Assembly (NCBI GenBank): GCA_027923505.1
Contig: BROI01000001.1
Span: forward strand, 89,501 to 153,500
Source of the DNA: Mayamaea pseudoterrestris
Lineage: Eukaryota > Bacillariophyta > Bacillariophyceae > Sellaphorales > Sellaphoraceae
Direction: 5' to 3'
Length of the DNA stretch: 64,000 bases
How positions within the stretch are numbered: the stretch's first letter is position 1; each line of letters begins with the position of its first letter. Below, piece by piece: positions 49,478 through 57,683 of the stretch. The notes under the pieces were generated by a model. The model was not told where the DNA came from and did not search any database. It saw nothing but the letters and a program-made list of their open reading frames with translations. A program made the translations under genes and the position numbers.

Positions 49478-51289
49478 ATGACTCTTGCTAGCAGTAGTAG
49501 TAGCAGCAAAAGCAGCAAGAAACAAAAGAGGTCCCAAACAACTTTGAATCCCTTGGCAGCCGCTCGCCCCAAGAGCAAGTCGCTGGAAAGCATATGGCAT
49601 GTTAAATCGGGCTACGGATACCAACTGTTCGTCGATTATTACTACCATCAAGCGCCCGGAATAGTTTCCGAAGCCAAATGTCAATGCTGCGTCACTTTTA
49701 GCAGAAGTGATGACGGCCGAGCAGAAGCTGACAAGGCAATTAAGACAACGAAACCTTCAGCTGTTTCGACATTTGCATCATCTACTGCACCTGGTAAGGG
49801 ACTCTCGAGAGCTTCCATGCGTAGAAAGAAGCGAAAAGGAGAGGCTATTGATCAAGTAGAGGTAGAAAACAAAGCTACAGCAGCAGACGTTGAAAATGAC
49901 GAGCAGACGAATGTTGCTAGTGAGGCATCTACCAGTCGAACCATTAATGCACGACTCTTGCAGTATTACCAAACAGCCGCAACGTCAAATTGCACGTGCG
50001 GATTTGCAGCTTTCATTCGGACGCTGACACGTCCGCTTCCAGTGACCTTTCGTGTGCGGACGCACCAGTTGCCTACCGTTCGCAATCAACTACTGAAACA
50101 GTTACAGCAATCAGCCAATACGAATGCAAACGTGTCATTGACCTTGCCAACGACAATGTCAACCAGCAAGTTGATTCTGTTTTCCGTACCCGACGCATCG
50201 TTGCTCAAAAAGCCGCAATATGCTCCCCTCGCCGAGCTGTTGCAGCAGGGAACTACCAATGGAACACTGGCGCGACAAGAAACTGGAAGTCTCTTGCCCG
50301 TGTTGGCCGTGCGCAACTACTTGGAGCAACAACAGTCACGACAAAACATTCGAAGAGTCTTGGACTTGTGCAGTGCGCCTGGTAGTAAAACATTGCAGCT
50401 TGTCGAGTGGATGACGGAAATTCATGAACAGCAGCAGCAGCAGCAGAACCATGAGCCGCAACCAACAATAAAGCCAATCGTTATTCGAGCCAATGATGTG
50501 AATCCCCGCCGACTCGAGGAGCTACAAGATGCCATTCTGCGTTCAGGTGTCTTGTCGGCCAGAGGCGTAAACGCTGCCGTCAAGCTAAAATACACAAACC
50601 AAGACGCGAGTCGGTATATTGACGCCAAGAAGAAGGTATTCTATGACATTATACTGGTTGACGTTCCTTGTAGTGGTGACGGAACGGTGCGCAAGGATGC
50701 TCGCGTCTTGCCGTATTGGACGCCTCGAACGGCACTTGGTTTGCATGCGCTACAAGTTAAAATCTTGACGCGGTCGTTGCACTTGCTGGCAGTGGGTGGC
50801 GTTGCTGTCTACAGTACATGCAGCTTGAATCCAGTGGAAAATGAAGCAGTTGTTGCCGCAGCCATGGGAATTATAAACCGCCGCGCAAATGAAAGCGAAA
50901 TCAAAAGTAAGGGAGGCGGAGCAGGATTGGCTGGAGATGCCAAGTATCGGCTGGTGAACGTTTGTGTTCCGGAAGTTATCTTGTCAGAGAAGTGCCGAAG
51001 AGGAATTTTGTCTTGGAAAGTGGCCGACTACGTTGCCAGCGCAAATGTATCTTCTAGCGATTTTGATGGCGACAGTGACGATCAAGACACGGAGAAAGCT
51101 TCCTTGACATGGTATGAGACACATGACCAAGCCAGGGCTGCCGAAATGGGTGGGGCGCTACCGTCAATGTGGCCGCCAGCTCGTAGCGATGGAGACGAGC
51201 CAATTCCGCTTGATGCTTGTTTACGCCTTTGGCCGCAAGACTGTGACACTGGAGGTTTTTTCGTGGCAATGATTGAACGAGTAAAGTGA
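49478..51289 (+). CDS. NSUN2/Trm4-like tRNA (cytosine-5) methyltransferase
   Basis: 603 aa from the first real ATG (MTLASS). The N-terminus is Ser/Lys-rich with a low-complexity linker. The Rossmann methyltransferase core begins at about residue 290: RRVLDLCSAPGSKT (SAM motif I), RANDVNPRRLEEL (motif II), DVPCSGDGTVRK with the PCSG cysteine of motif IV, and YSTCSLNPVENEAVV with the catalytic TCS cysteine of motif VI. The DGTVRK and NPVENEAVV spellings match the NSUN2 subfamily, which makes 5-methylcytosine in tRNA using S-adenosylmethionine (family knowledge). Both catalytic cysteines are present. A CAG-encoded Gln run lies between motifs I and II. Confidence 0.9.
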   Translation: MTLASSSSSSKSSKKQKRSQTTLNPLAAARPKSKSLESIWHVKSGYGYQLFVDYYYHQAPGIVSEAKCQCCVTFSRSDDGRAEADKAIKTTKPSAVSTFASSTAPGKGLSRASMRRKKRKGEAIDQVEVENKATAADVENDEQTNVASEASTSRTINARLLQYYQTAATSNCTCGFAAFIRTLTRPLPVTFRVRTHQLPTVRNQLLKQLQQSANTNANVSLTLPTTMSTSKLILFSVPDASLLKKPQYAPLAELLQQGTTNGTLARQETGSLLPVLAVRNYLEQQQSRQNIRRVLDLCSAPGSKTLQLVEWMTEIHEQQQQQQNHEPQPTIKPIVIRANDVNPRRLEELQDAILRSGVLSARGVNAAVKLKYTNQDASRYIDAKKKVFYDIILVDVPCSGDGTVRKDARVLPYWTPRTALGLHALQVKILTRSLHLLAVGGVAVYSTCSLNPVENEAVVAAAMGIINRRANESEIKSKGGGAGLAGDAKYRLVNVCVPEVILSEKCRRGILSWKVADYVASANVSSSDFDGDSDDQDTEKASLTWYETHDQARAAEMGGALPSMWPPARSDGDEPIPLDACLRLWPQDCDTGGFFVAMIERVK

Positions 51290-51525
51290 TAAAATGCAAA
51301 CGCCATACCTTTGATGGTTTTTTAAATTGTACCGGTAGCAGTATTGAAGCTGTCTGAACTCTGCCTAAATGTTTGCCGAATTGCTATCAAGGATCAACCG
51401 AAGTAGACCGATTATGCGCATCAACTTTCATTGCAGCGGCAAACAGCCACGAGGCAAGATTCCTCACATCATGAAGAGCGCCCAATGTTATCTGTCACGT
51501 GCTTTTTCAACCTCACTAAGCTTTT

Positions 51526-53271
51526 TCACTTGACATCTCCAACCATTGTCCTTACGTTAGCCATGGCTAGTCTTCGACTCTCGATCGCACGGTCCATCAG
51601 GTATTTGGCCAGTAGACTTGGGAAATTTTGCACTTCTTTGTATGAAGGAAAGTAGTTGACGTCGACGACGAGCATCGTTTGTTGAGAATATTCTTTGGTA
51701 GCGGATACAATCAGGACGTCAAACCCAAACAGATCGAGCCCAAACGCTTGCTTGAGTGCGTCGACCACCGGCATTACTTCGTCCACCGACACTAACGTGG
51801 CAGCCTGTGGATTGTGAGGCTTCTGAGACGAAAGTGCCTCGTCATTAAATGTCTGCGACTGATCGCGTTGCCTCTTCTTCAAGTTGCCATCTTGCGCATC
51901 TACTTCGTCGTCTTCGTACCCAAAATCACTCAGCCGCGGATATGGTCTGTGCGAATCAAACTCAACGTAGTTGTATCGACTCTTTGCATCGCGCGGCAAG
52001 TTGGGAAGACTTCGTCGTTGATGAACGCTCACGTAGTCACCTAGCACGTAGACTTTGTAGAGCAACGTATCGTGGTTGGAAAATTCCTGGCAAAGACACG
52101 GCGATTTGGACGCAACCTTATGCAGCCCCGACGAATCCATCAAGACTGCCATTGCATGCGACGCCTTTGTACCAGCCGCAATGAGCGGCTTGACAATGAT
52201 AGGATACGACAAGCCTTGCAGTTGTCTCTCAATGTGTTGGCTGGTTGTTTGACTAGTTTCGCCATGGCCATTCGGTAGTCGACTCACTACTGAATATTTG
52301 GGCGACGAAACGTGCATGCCCGACTTCGTCGCAACGTTTCGCAGACAGGTTTGTAGCTTGGACGCAATCTCACTCCGCGACATGACAATTTGCACCCGAT
52401 CCGGATCGTCCACCAGGCAGCAGTGTGGCTGTTCGCGGCGAAAGTCGGCCAGTCGCTGGACGCGGCGAATGGCGGCTTGATCGGATGCAGACAGCTCATC
52501 TTGACATCGTCCGTCCTTTTGACTCGAATGCAGCTGACTCATGCAAAGAATATCCTCGGTGAGCTTGTGCAAAATAATGTCAATCTTTCCGCCATGCTGA
52601 TCCTGAAAGGGATAATCTGGATCCAGTGGAACAAAGGAGACTCGTACTATGGGTCGTTGCTGCTGCAAGCCATTTCCAAAGGAATGCATCAATCCTAACG
52701 TATCGCTGCTAGTTGTCGTTGCCGTTCGGTGACTGTCCGTATTGGTATTTGTTGACACTGCCGTTCCATATTCAGTGGACCCAGAGTCGGAGCAGGTGGA
52801 TTGAAATTTTCGCACAATGTGAGCAAGACTGCAGGCGGATCCTCGACTGCTGCTCCTGTAGCCATTGTCCGTCATGGAAAATATGACATTGCTACAAGTT
52901 TGGCTCTTGTTCGTCTTATTGCCGCATTCGCCTTCTCGTTCCCTATCCTCCGATTCATCTAGCGATAGGTGCATGACTCGTTCTTCCTCGCAATCCTTGT
53001 CGTCCAGCTCGGGCGAGACGATCCTTTGTACATTGTCATCGCTTCCTTCAGTTGCTGCTGCTGGATTGTACGTATCTGCAAACGCACTTGAAGCATAGTA
53101 GGAAAGATTTGCCTCCGCTGTGAATTTAGTCTTGCTTGCTTCCGCCATGACCACTCCCATGGTACTCATTTTCTTTGGACCAAAGGCATAGCCGACGACG
53201 ATCGGTCGATCGAGTAGCATGCTGTAGTCTGGATTCACTTTGGTTGCAACAGAGGTATCGGGTTCGCTCAT
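51526..53271 (-). CDS. Inositol-tetrakisphosphate 1-kinase-like (ITPK) protein with long insert
   Basis: 581 aa from the ATG MSEPDTSV (upstream frame has only non-ATG or less likely starts). ITPK/ATP-grasp landmarks in order: VVGYAFGPKKM near the N-terminus, KIDIILHKLTEDI, CLVDDPDRVQIVMSR, YPIIVKPLIAAGTKASHAMA, CQEFSNHDTLLYKVYVLGD, DLFGFDVLIVS and VVDVNYFPSYKEV with the metal-binding Asp and Asn. ITPK phosphorylates inositol tri- and tetrakisphosphates (family knowledge). Typical members are about 320-400 aa; the excess is an acidic Ser-rich insertion of about 140 aa between the N-terminal strand and KIDIILHK, plus a second insert of about 40 aa (DDEVDAQDGNLKKRQRDQSQ) near the C-terminal third. 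Catalytic residues look intact. Confidence 0.87.
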   Translation of the reverse strand: MSEPDTSVATKVNPDYSMLLDRPIVVGYAFGPKKMSTMGVVMAEASKTKFTAEANLSYYASSAFADTYNPAAATEGSDDNVQRIVSPELDDKDCEEERVMHLSLDESEDREREGECGNKTNKSQTCSNVIFSMTDNGYRSSSRGSACSLAHIVRKFQSTCSDSGSTEYGTAVSTNTNTDSHRTATTTSSDTLGLMHSFGNGLQQQRPIVRVSFVPLDPDYPFQDQHGGKIDIILHKLTEDILCMSQLHSSQKDGRCQDELSASDQAAIRRVQRLADFRREQPHCCLVDDPDRVQIVMSRSEIASKLQTCLRNVATKSGMHVSSPKYSVVSRLPNGHGETSQTTSQHIERQLQGLSYPIIVKPLIAAGTKASHAMAVLMDSSGLHKVASKSPCLCQEFSNHDTLLYKVYVLGDYVSVHQRRSLPNLPRDAKSRYNYVEFDSHRPYPRLSDFGYEDDEVDAQDGNLKKRQRDQSQTFNDEALSSQKPHNPQAATLVSVDEVMPVVDALKQAFGLDLFGFDVLIVSATKEYSQQTMLVVDVNYFPSYKEVQNFPSLLAKYLMDRAIESRRLAMANVRTMVGDVK

Positions 53272-53953
53272 GGTTGTATGATGCATGCATGTATAGCCTT
53301 GATATATTCGCGGTCGATGGAGGTCGGAATGTAGCGAGTTCGCGAAGCGTGCGTAAAAACGGGTTGAATTGGGATGGAAAGAATCGCTTCGTCGCTTCAG
53401 TGTCAATCAATATCTCATCCTACTTGCTTCGCTACTCTATTCTTCGCTTGTCTTTTCTCGTAGCCTTTTAGATCCCGCCGCAAAATCTGCCAAGATCCTA
53501 CGCAGCGACGTCGATGATTGTTTGTGGGTCTCGTCGCGGCGTCTGTCGTGGTGCGTCATAGTCAGAGCGAGAACCGGTACGATCAGTTAGTCTCGGTAAG
53601 ACATGCAGGACTCTCGGGCACGTCCCGGTAGGTAAAAAAGGAATGATCCGTCTACCAATAGGTGGCACAATTAGGCCAATGCTTTGGAATGAACACGATC
53701 AATCATCTGCCTGCTCTCTAAACGTGCCAGAGTTTGATTCCAGAGTCCAGGTGTGTGGAAGGAGTCTTTACCTGGACGGGACACAGAACCTTTATGCCCG
53801 CGGAAGGAGTCTACCATGCCGCATCAAAAATCAGTAAGTCGCAAAGAATTTGCACGAGTGATGAAATATTATACGAGTACTCATTATATATTTACACATA
53901 GAGAAGATATTCTAATCGCCCTACCGTCAAAACCGGGCCATTTTGCTTTGACG
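53272..53953. other. Intergenic, 0.7 kb
   Basis: Lies between the start of the ITPK gene and the stop of the Nup133 gene (both minus strand). A TATA-like stretch (TATATCAAGG on the minus strand, near 53300-53310) is close to the ITPK start. An 11-bp direct repeat GGAAGGAGTCT occurs near 53758 and 53804. No gene recognised. Confidence 0.45.
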
Positions 53954-56900
53954 TTATTGCTTTACAACAGAAGCGCTATGCAACAGTCGAGGAAGCTCCA
54001 GCTTGATTTGAGCATCCTGAATATCAAGCTTGCTCAACACTTCAGACTCGACTACTGGTCCGAACTGAACATTCGCCCATGCCGCACCCGTGTTGACGCA
54101 GGCCTGAACGAGGCCCCCAAAGACAGTTTCCTCCTGCACGAGCGTTCGGACATGTGGCGCCGACAAGTCGTTCTCCTTGACAATAATCTCCTTCCAGAGC
54201 AAGTGATCATCGGCAATGGCGCGTGTCCAGACAGTAATGGCATTCTTGGAGCATTCGACTGGTGTCTCCATGGAGGCGCAAACAGCCAGCGCCGTGAAGC
54301 AAACGTGAACTTTGTCGTCCAAGCTAGTTGCTGTTCCGAGTCGACGCATTGCCAAGTCAAGAAGATGGTGCGGCGGTAGAAGGTAAGACGGGGTGTTTTC
54401 TTCGCCGCCTTCCAATAAAAGTTCCTGCGCATTTACCAACTCGCGCTTCTTGTCAATCAGATCCCGACGCTTCACGGCAGACTCCTTGTGAAAAGCGGAT
54501 TCTTTCTCGACAATGGCATTGATCAGCTTGGCGTGCCCAAGATTAATCTTGGTTATCTTCAGAGTAGACGCAGAGTGGTCATTGACAGTTTGTACAAGTG
54601 CTTCGGCCGCTCCATTATAGTCGCCGATTCGTGTCGAGTGTATCCAGCGGTACGGACGCAGCTTCTCGTCGTCCATAATTAGCTGACTCAGTGCGTCTGG
54701 GCATTGCTTGCCATAGTTGAAAACATGTCCGACTAGGTTGCGGTCAGAGTGCCACTTCAATACAAATAACGCAAACGGCAAACCTGTCATCAAATCAGTC
54801 TTGCTAGCAAGCGACTCGAAATATTTGTCGAGCGTGAATTCAGCAAAGTCAGACTTGCACTCGTGATCGTGAGCGATCTCGCAAAGTCCTTCAAAGATGC
54901 GGTAGTCAAAGCAGACGTTTCGCACTGTCCCTTCATCTATCTTGACCAGTCGCATGAGCTTGACTCCCATACGTTGAACGTCAACATACTGTTCCTTGAC
55001 ATTCGTCGAGTTGAACCAGTTGAAAAGGTCCTGAGAAGCTTCCAGCGTCAACGGAACAATAATTTGAACGGTGCCAGCGTGCGCAGCAGACGAATTCGCC
55101 TTCCAAAATTCTAAAAGCTGCTTCAGTAGCGCCGGTAGCTGCGTCGTCCACGCTGGCAACTCATCCATCGAGTCAATCGCATATGATTCACCCAGCGTCA
55201 GCAAATCGTATCGATAGGTTCGACTCTCAAGCCGATAGCTCGCAGCTTCCTGCAACGCCAAACATAGCCACTCCAAATAAGCGTCGCGACGATCACTGCC
55301 TTCCTCCGCGCTCAACACTTGATGCTGCATCGCATTCAACCACTTTAAAAGTCCCATTGGCGAAGATAAACCAGTCAATTGATCATTCTCCCATTTAGTC
55401 GACGCTTTGCAGTTTTTGATCACTCGGAATGCGACAATTTGCTGACCCATGGTCAAGAGGCTTTGTCGGCAGGGAGCGGAAAGTCGATGATACAAGCCCG
55501 ATTCCTGCAGAAACGCAAGCAAGGCATGATGAGCGTCCAAATGGTTGGCTGCCGAAGTACTCTCGGCCTGCGAGGTCGCCACTTGCATCACTGCGGCCTG
55601 CAAGTCCGGTAGATTCGCTCGCTTGAGCGAGATGGGAGCGACAGCGGTGGCAGTCGCTTGGTGGTGGTAGTATTGAAGAAATTGCGACTTTAAATGGGAC
55701 GCCAACTGGATAGCAGACACGGAACTTGGACCTGGCGTCAATGCTGCCGATGTCACGTGTTTAGTCGCTTTTGCCTTGGCTGGCGATGCTGGCGCCGGCA
55801 AAACGCGCCGAACAACAAGTCCCAAGCCGCGATTGGTCAGCATGTACACTCCTCCGCCGCCGCAAACTGCCACTCCCTCATCCCGACTTGATACACACCA
55901 AACCTGACCAATGAGATTGTCGGTGCTTCCAGCTCCCGCGTAATTGCTCGCTACAGTGACATCAAGCTCCGTCACTTGATTCTGATAGTAGCACATGAAG
56001 ATTGGCGGCAACAGTAAGGGCGTAGTATTCTGGCTGTGAATTGTCTTTCCTCCAGCTTGCATGACGGCGTAGCAACCTCCATGTGCCGTCGGCACCAGAG
56101 CGCATGAGACGCTGGATGGGTCGACGAATCGATCCAGCGAGTAATGCTCCAGCAATCTCAATCCCCCACAAGCAACAGCATCTCCCGTCGTTGCGTCGCT
56201 ATTGCCAAGCACCAACCAGTAAAGGCGCGTCGTTGTTGCGTCGAACGCGTGCCGATGATGCGTCAAGACAATCATGTGCGTCGTTGCAGCAACGTCATCC
56301 TCTTCGTCGCCGCCGTCGGGATGTTCCTTCCTTACCAAACACGCCGACTGCAGCTCCACCTTGACAATCTCATCATTGTCCACCACCATGGCCATGCTTC
56401 CATTTTGGTGCGCGAATACCTTGTTCCAGTCAATACTTTCGCTCACTGCCTGGGAATTCTGAAACGTCGTCAAGTGATTGGCATTGGAGCGCGTGACGGT
56501 CCAATCTCCAGTGCAAATGGCGTTTTCATTGTATACACTAAAGCGCGTCGGCGAACGAACGAGAATGGATCGAATGGCTGCAACGTCGTTAGTAGTATGC
56601 TGATTATAAACTGCCGCTTTTGGCTTTGACTTGGCGGGCGTCATGACGGCCGCGGAAACCATGCTGAAAATGGACGACAGTGTGCTGCCGGCATTGCCAG
56701 CGTTTGCGTCAGTGACGGCAATTGCGTCGAGCGAACAGGGCGCCAGGCGCTGCGCAATCCAATAAACATTGCCTCGACTGGTTCCAACCAATATCATGGG
56801 CGAGACGGCAGACTTTGATTGTTGCTGCGGCGGCCATGCCACGACAAACTCGGTCAAGAACTCGTCATTGTCGTCGTTTGCATTCATGCTGCTTTCATCG

Positions 56901-57481
56901 TCATCACTAAATTTCGCTCCCTGCTGCAGCGGCACTTTGCACGTTGCTAAACACGAGGGAGCAAAGGGCTTGGCAAAATCCGAGGGCGCCGATAGCTTGT
57001 ACAGGAATATCGTGCCGGTGCTTGGCTGCGCCACGTACAAGTAAACGGCATCCGTAGCGGCATGACTTGCTGTCGAGCTCGTACTAGTATTCGTCGAAAC
57101 CATGCGAATAAATATTGGAGGATATTCATTCGGCTCCTCCGACGATTTTGGAGTCACTGGATGGTGCAACTTGTCGTGGTGCAGCTGCAGCACGGCTTGC
57201 GTGTGCTTTTGATCCGACAGCGAGTCTTGGGGGTTGCTGTACCAGACGGACAGTATGATTGGGACCTTGATTTTATTTGCGAATGATGAAGGAGATGCAA
57301 TATTACTCGCGTCTTCTTGCTGCAGACTCGCCACGCAGGACCAGCGGCCGTGCGAGCAGCTCGCCAGTGGCGGCTCTTGATGATTGCAGCTCGCCATGAC
57401 AATCTCCGGCACGACCGCCACAACGTCCACCGCCCATGGCTCCTCCAATGAAGGACGGAGCAATGACATGTGATGATTCAT
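53954..57481 (-). CDS. Nucleoporin Nup133-like
   Basis: 1,175 aa from ATG 57481 (MNHHMSLLRPS); the frame opens upstream only from a TTG. The N-terminal about 560 aa alternate strands and loops as expected for a beta-propeller (IFIRMVST, VYLYVAQPSTGTIFLYKL, GTSRGNVYWIAQRL). The rest is alpha-solenoid, and the C-terminal part has the Nup133 signature ALFVLKWHSDRNLVGHVFNY followed by WIHSTRIGDYNGAAEALVQ and INLGHAKLINAI. Nup133 is the far end of the Y-complex of the nuclear pore scaffold (family knowledge). Length agrees with the usual about 1,150 aa. The call rests mainly on the C-terminal motif; Nup155 was considered and fits less well. Confidence 0.8.
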   Translation of the reverse strand: MNHHMSLLRPSLEEPWAVDVVAVVPEIVMASCNHQEPPLASCSHGRWSCVASLQQEDASNIASPSSFANKIKVPIILSVWYSNPQDSLSDQKHTQAVLQLHHDKLHHPVTPKSSEEPNEYPPIFIRMVSTNTSTSSTASHAATDAVYLYVAQPSTGTIFLYKLSAPSDFAKPFAPSCLATCKVPLQQGAKFSDDDESSMNANDDNDEFLTEFVVAWPPQQQSKSAVSPMILVGTSRGNVYWIAQRLAPCSLDAIAVTDANAGNAGSTLSSIFSMVSAAVMTPAKSKPKAAVYNQHTTNDVAAIRSILVRSPTRFSVYNENAICTGDWTVTRSNANHLTTFQNSQAVSESIDWNKVFAHQNGSMAMVVDNDEIVKVELQSACLVRKEHPDGGDEEDDVAATTHMIVLTHHRHAFDATTTRLYWLVLGNSDATTGDAVACGGLRLLEHYSLDRFVDPSSVSCALVPTAHGGCYAVMQAGGKTIHSQNTTPLLLPPIFMCYYQNQVTELDVTVASNYAGAGSTDNLIGQVWCVSSRDEGVAVCGGGGVYMLTNRGLGLVVRRVLPAPASPAKAKATKHVTSAALTPGPSSVSAIQLASHLKSQFLQYYHHQATATAVAPISLKRANLPDLQAAVMQVATSQAESTSAANHLDAHHALLAFLQESGLYHRLSAPCRQSLLTMGQQIVAFRVIKNCKASTKWENDQLTGLSSPMGLLKWLNAMQHQVLSAEEGSDRRDAYLEWLCLALQEAASYRLESRTYRYDLLTLGESYAIDSMDELPAWTTQLPALLKQLLEFWKANSSAAHAGTVQIIVPLTLEASQDLFNWFNSTNVKEQYVDVQRMGVKLMRLVKIDEGTVRNVCFDYRIFEGLCEIAHDHECKSDFAEFTLDKYFESLASKTDLMTGLPFALFVLKWHSDRNLVGHVFNYGKQCPDALSQLIMDDEKLRPYRWIHSTRIGDYNGAAEALVQTVNDHSASTLKITKINLGHAKLINAIVEKESAFHKESAVKRRDLIDKKRELVNAQELLLEGGEENTPSYLLPPHHLLDLAMRRLGTATSLDDKVHVCFTALAVCASMETPVECSKNAITVWTRAIADDHLLWKEIIVKENDLSAPHVRTLVQEETVFGGLVQACVNTGAAWANVQFGPVVESEVLSKLDIQDAQIKLELPRLLHSASVVKQ

Positions 57482-57683
57482 AATGATTATATTGTTACTG
57501 TAATCTAAATAGTTGCCGCTGCAAAGTATTTGCCGCTGCACCGCCGCCAATTTTATTTTGTGCGGCCATGGTCGAGCACCGCAACGAGAGTTTTCAGTGC
57601 CGCAAGTTGTCGTATCGTACGTCGGAACAACGGTGCGACATTAGCCGGCAACCCCAACACGACGCGCGACGCACAAAACCACC
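57482..57683. promoter_or_regulatory. Divergent promoter region (Nup133 / membrane protein)
   Basis: 202 bp lie between two divergent ATGs. A short alternative ATG frame on the minus strand at 57569 is in another phase and stops quickly. Promoter function inferred from gene arrangement. Confidence 0.4.

Noticed and set aside
53643-53837. Short ORF between the ITPK and Nup133 genes
   Set aside because: About 60 codons, no features, in a promoter/3' UTR interval.
57482-57550. N-terminal extension of Nup133 from 57550
   Set aside because: Begins with TTG; the first ATG in frame is 57481.
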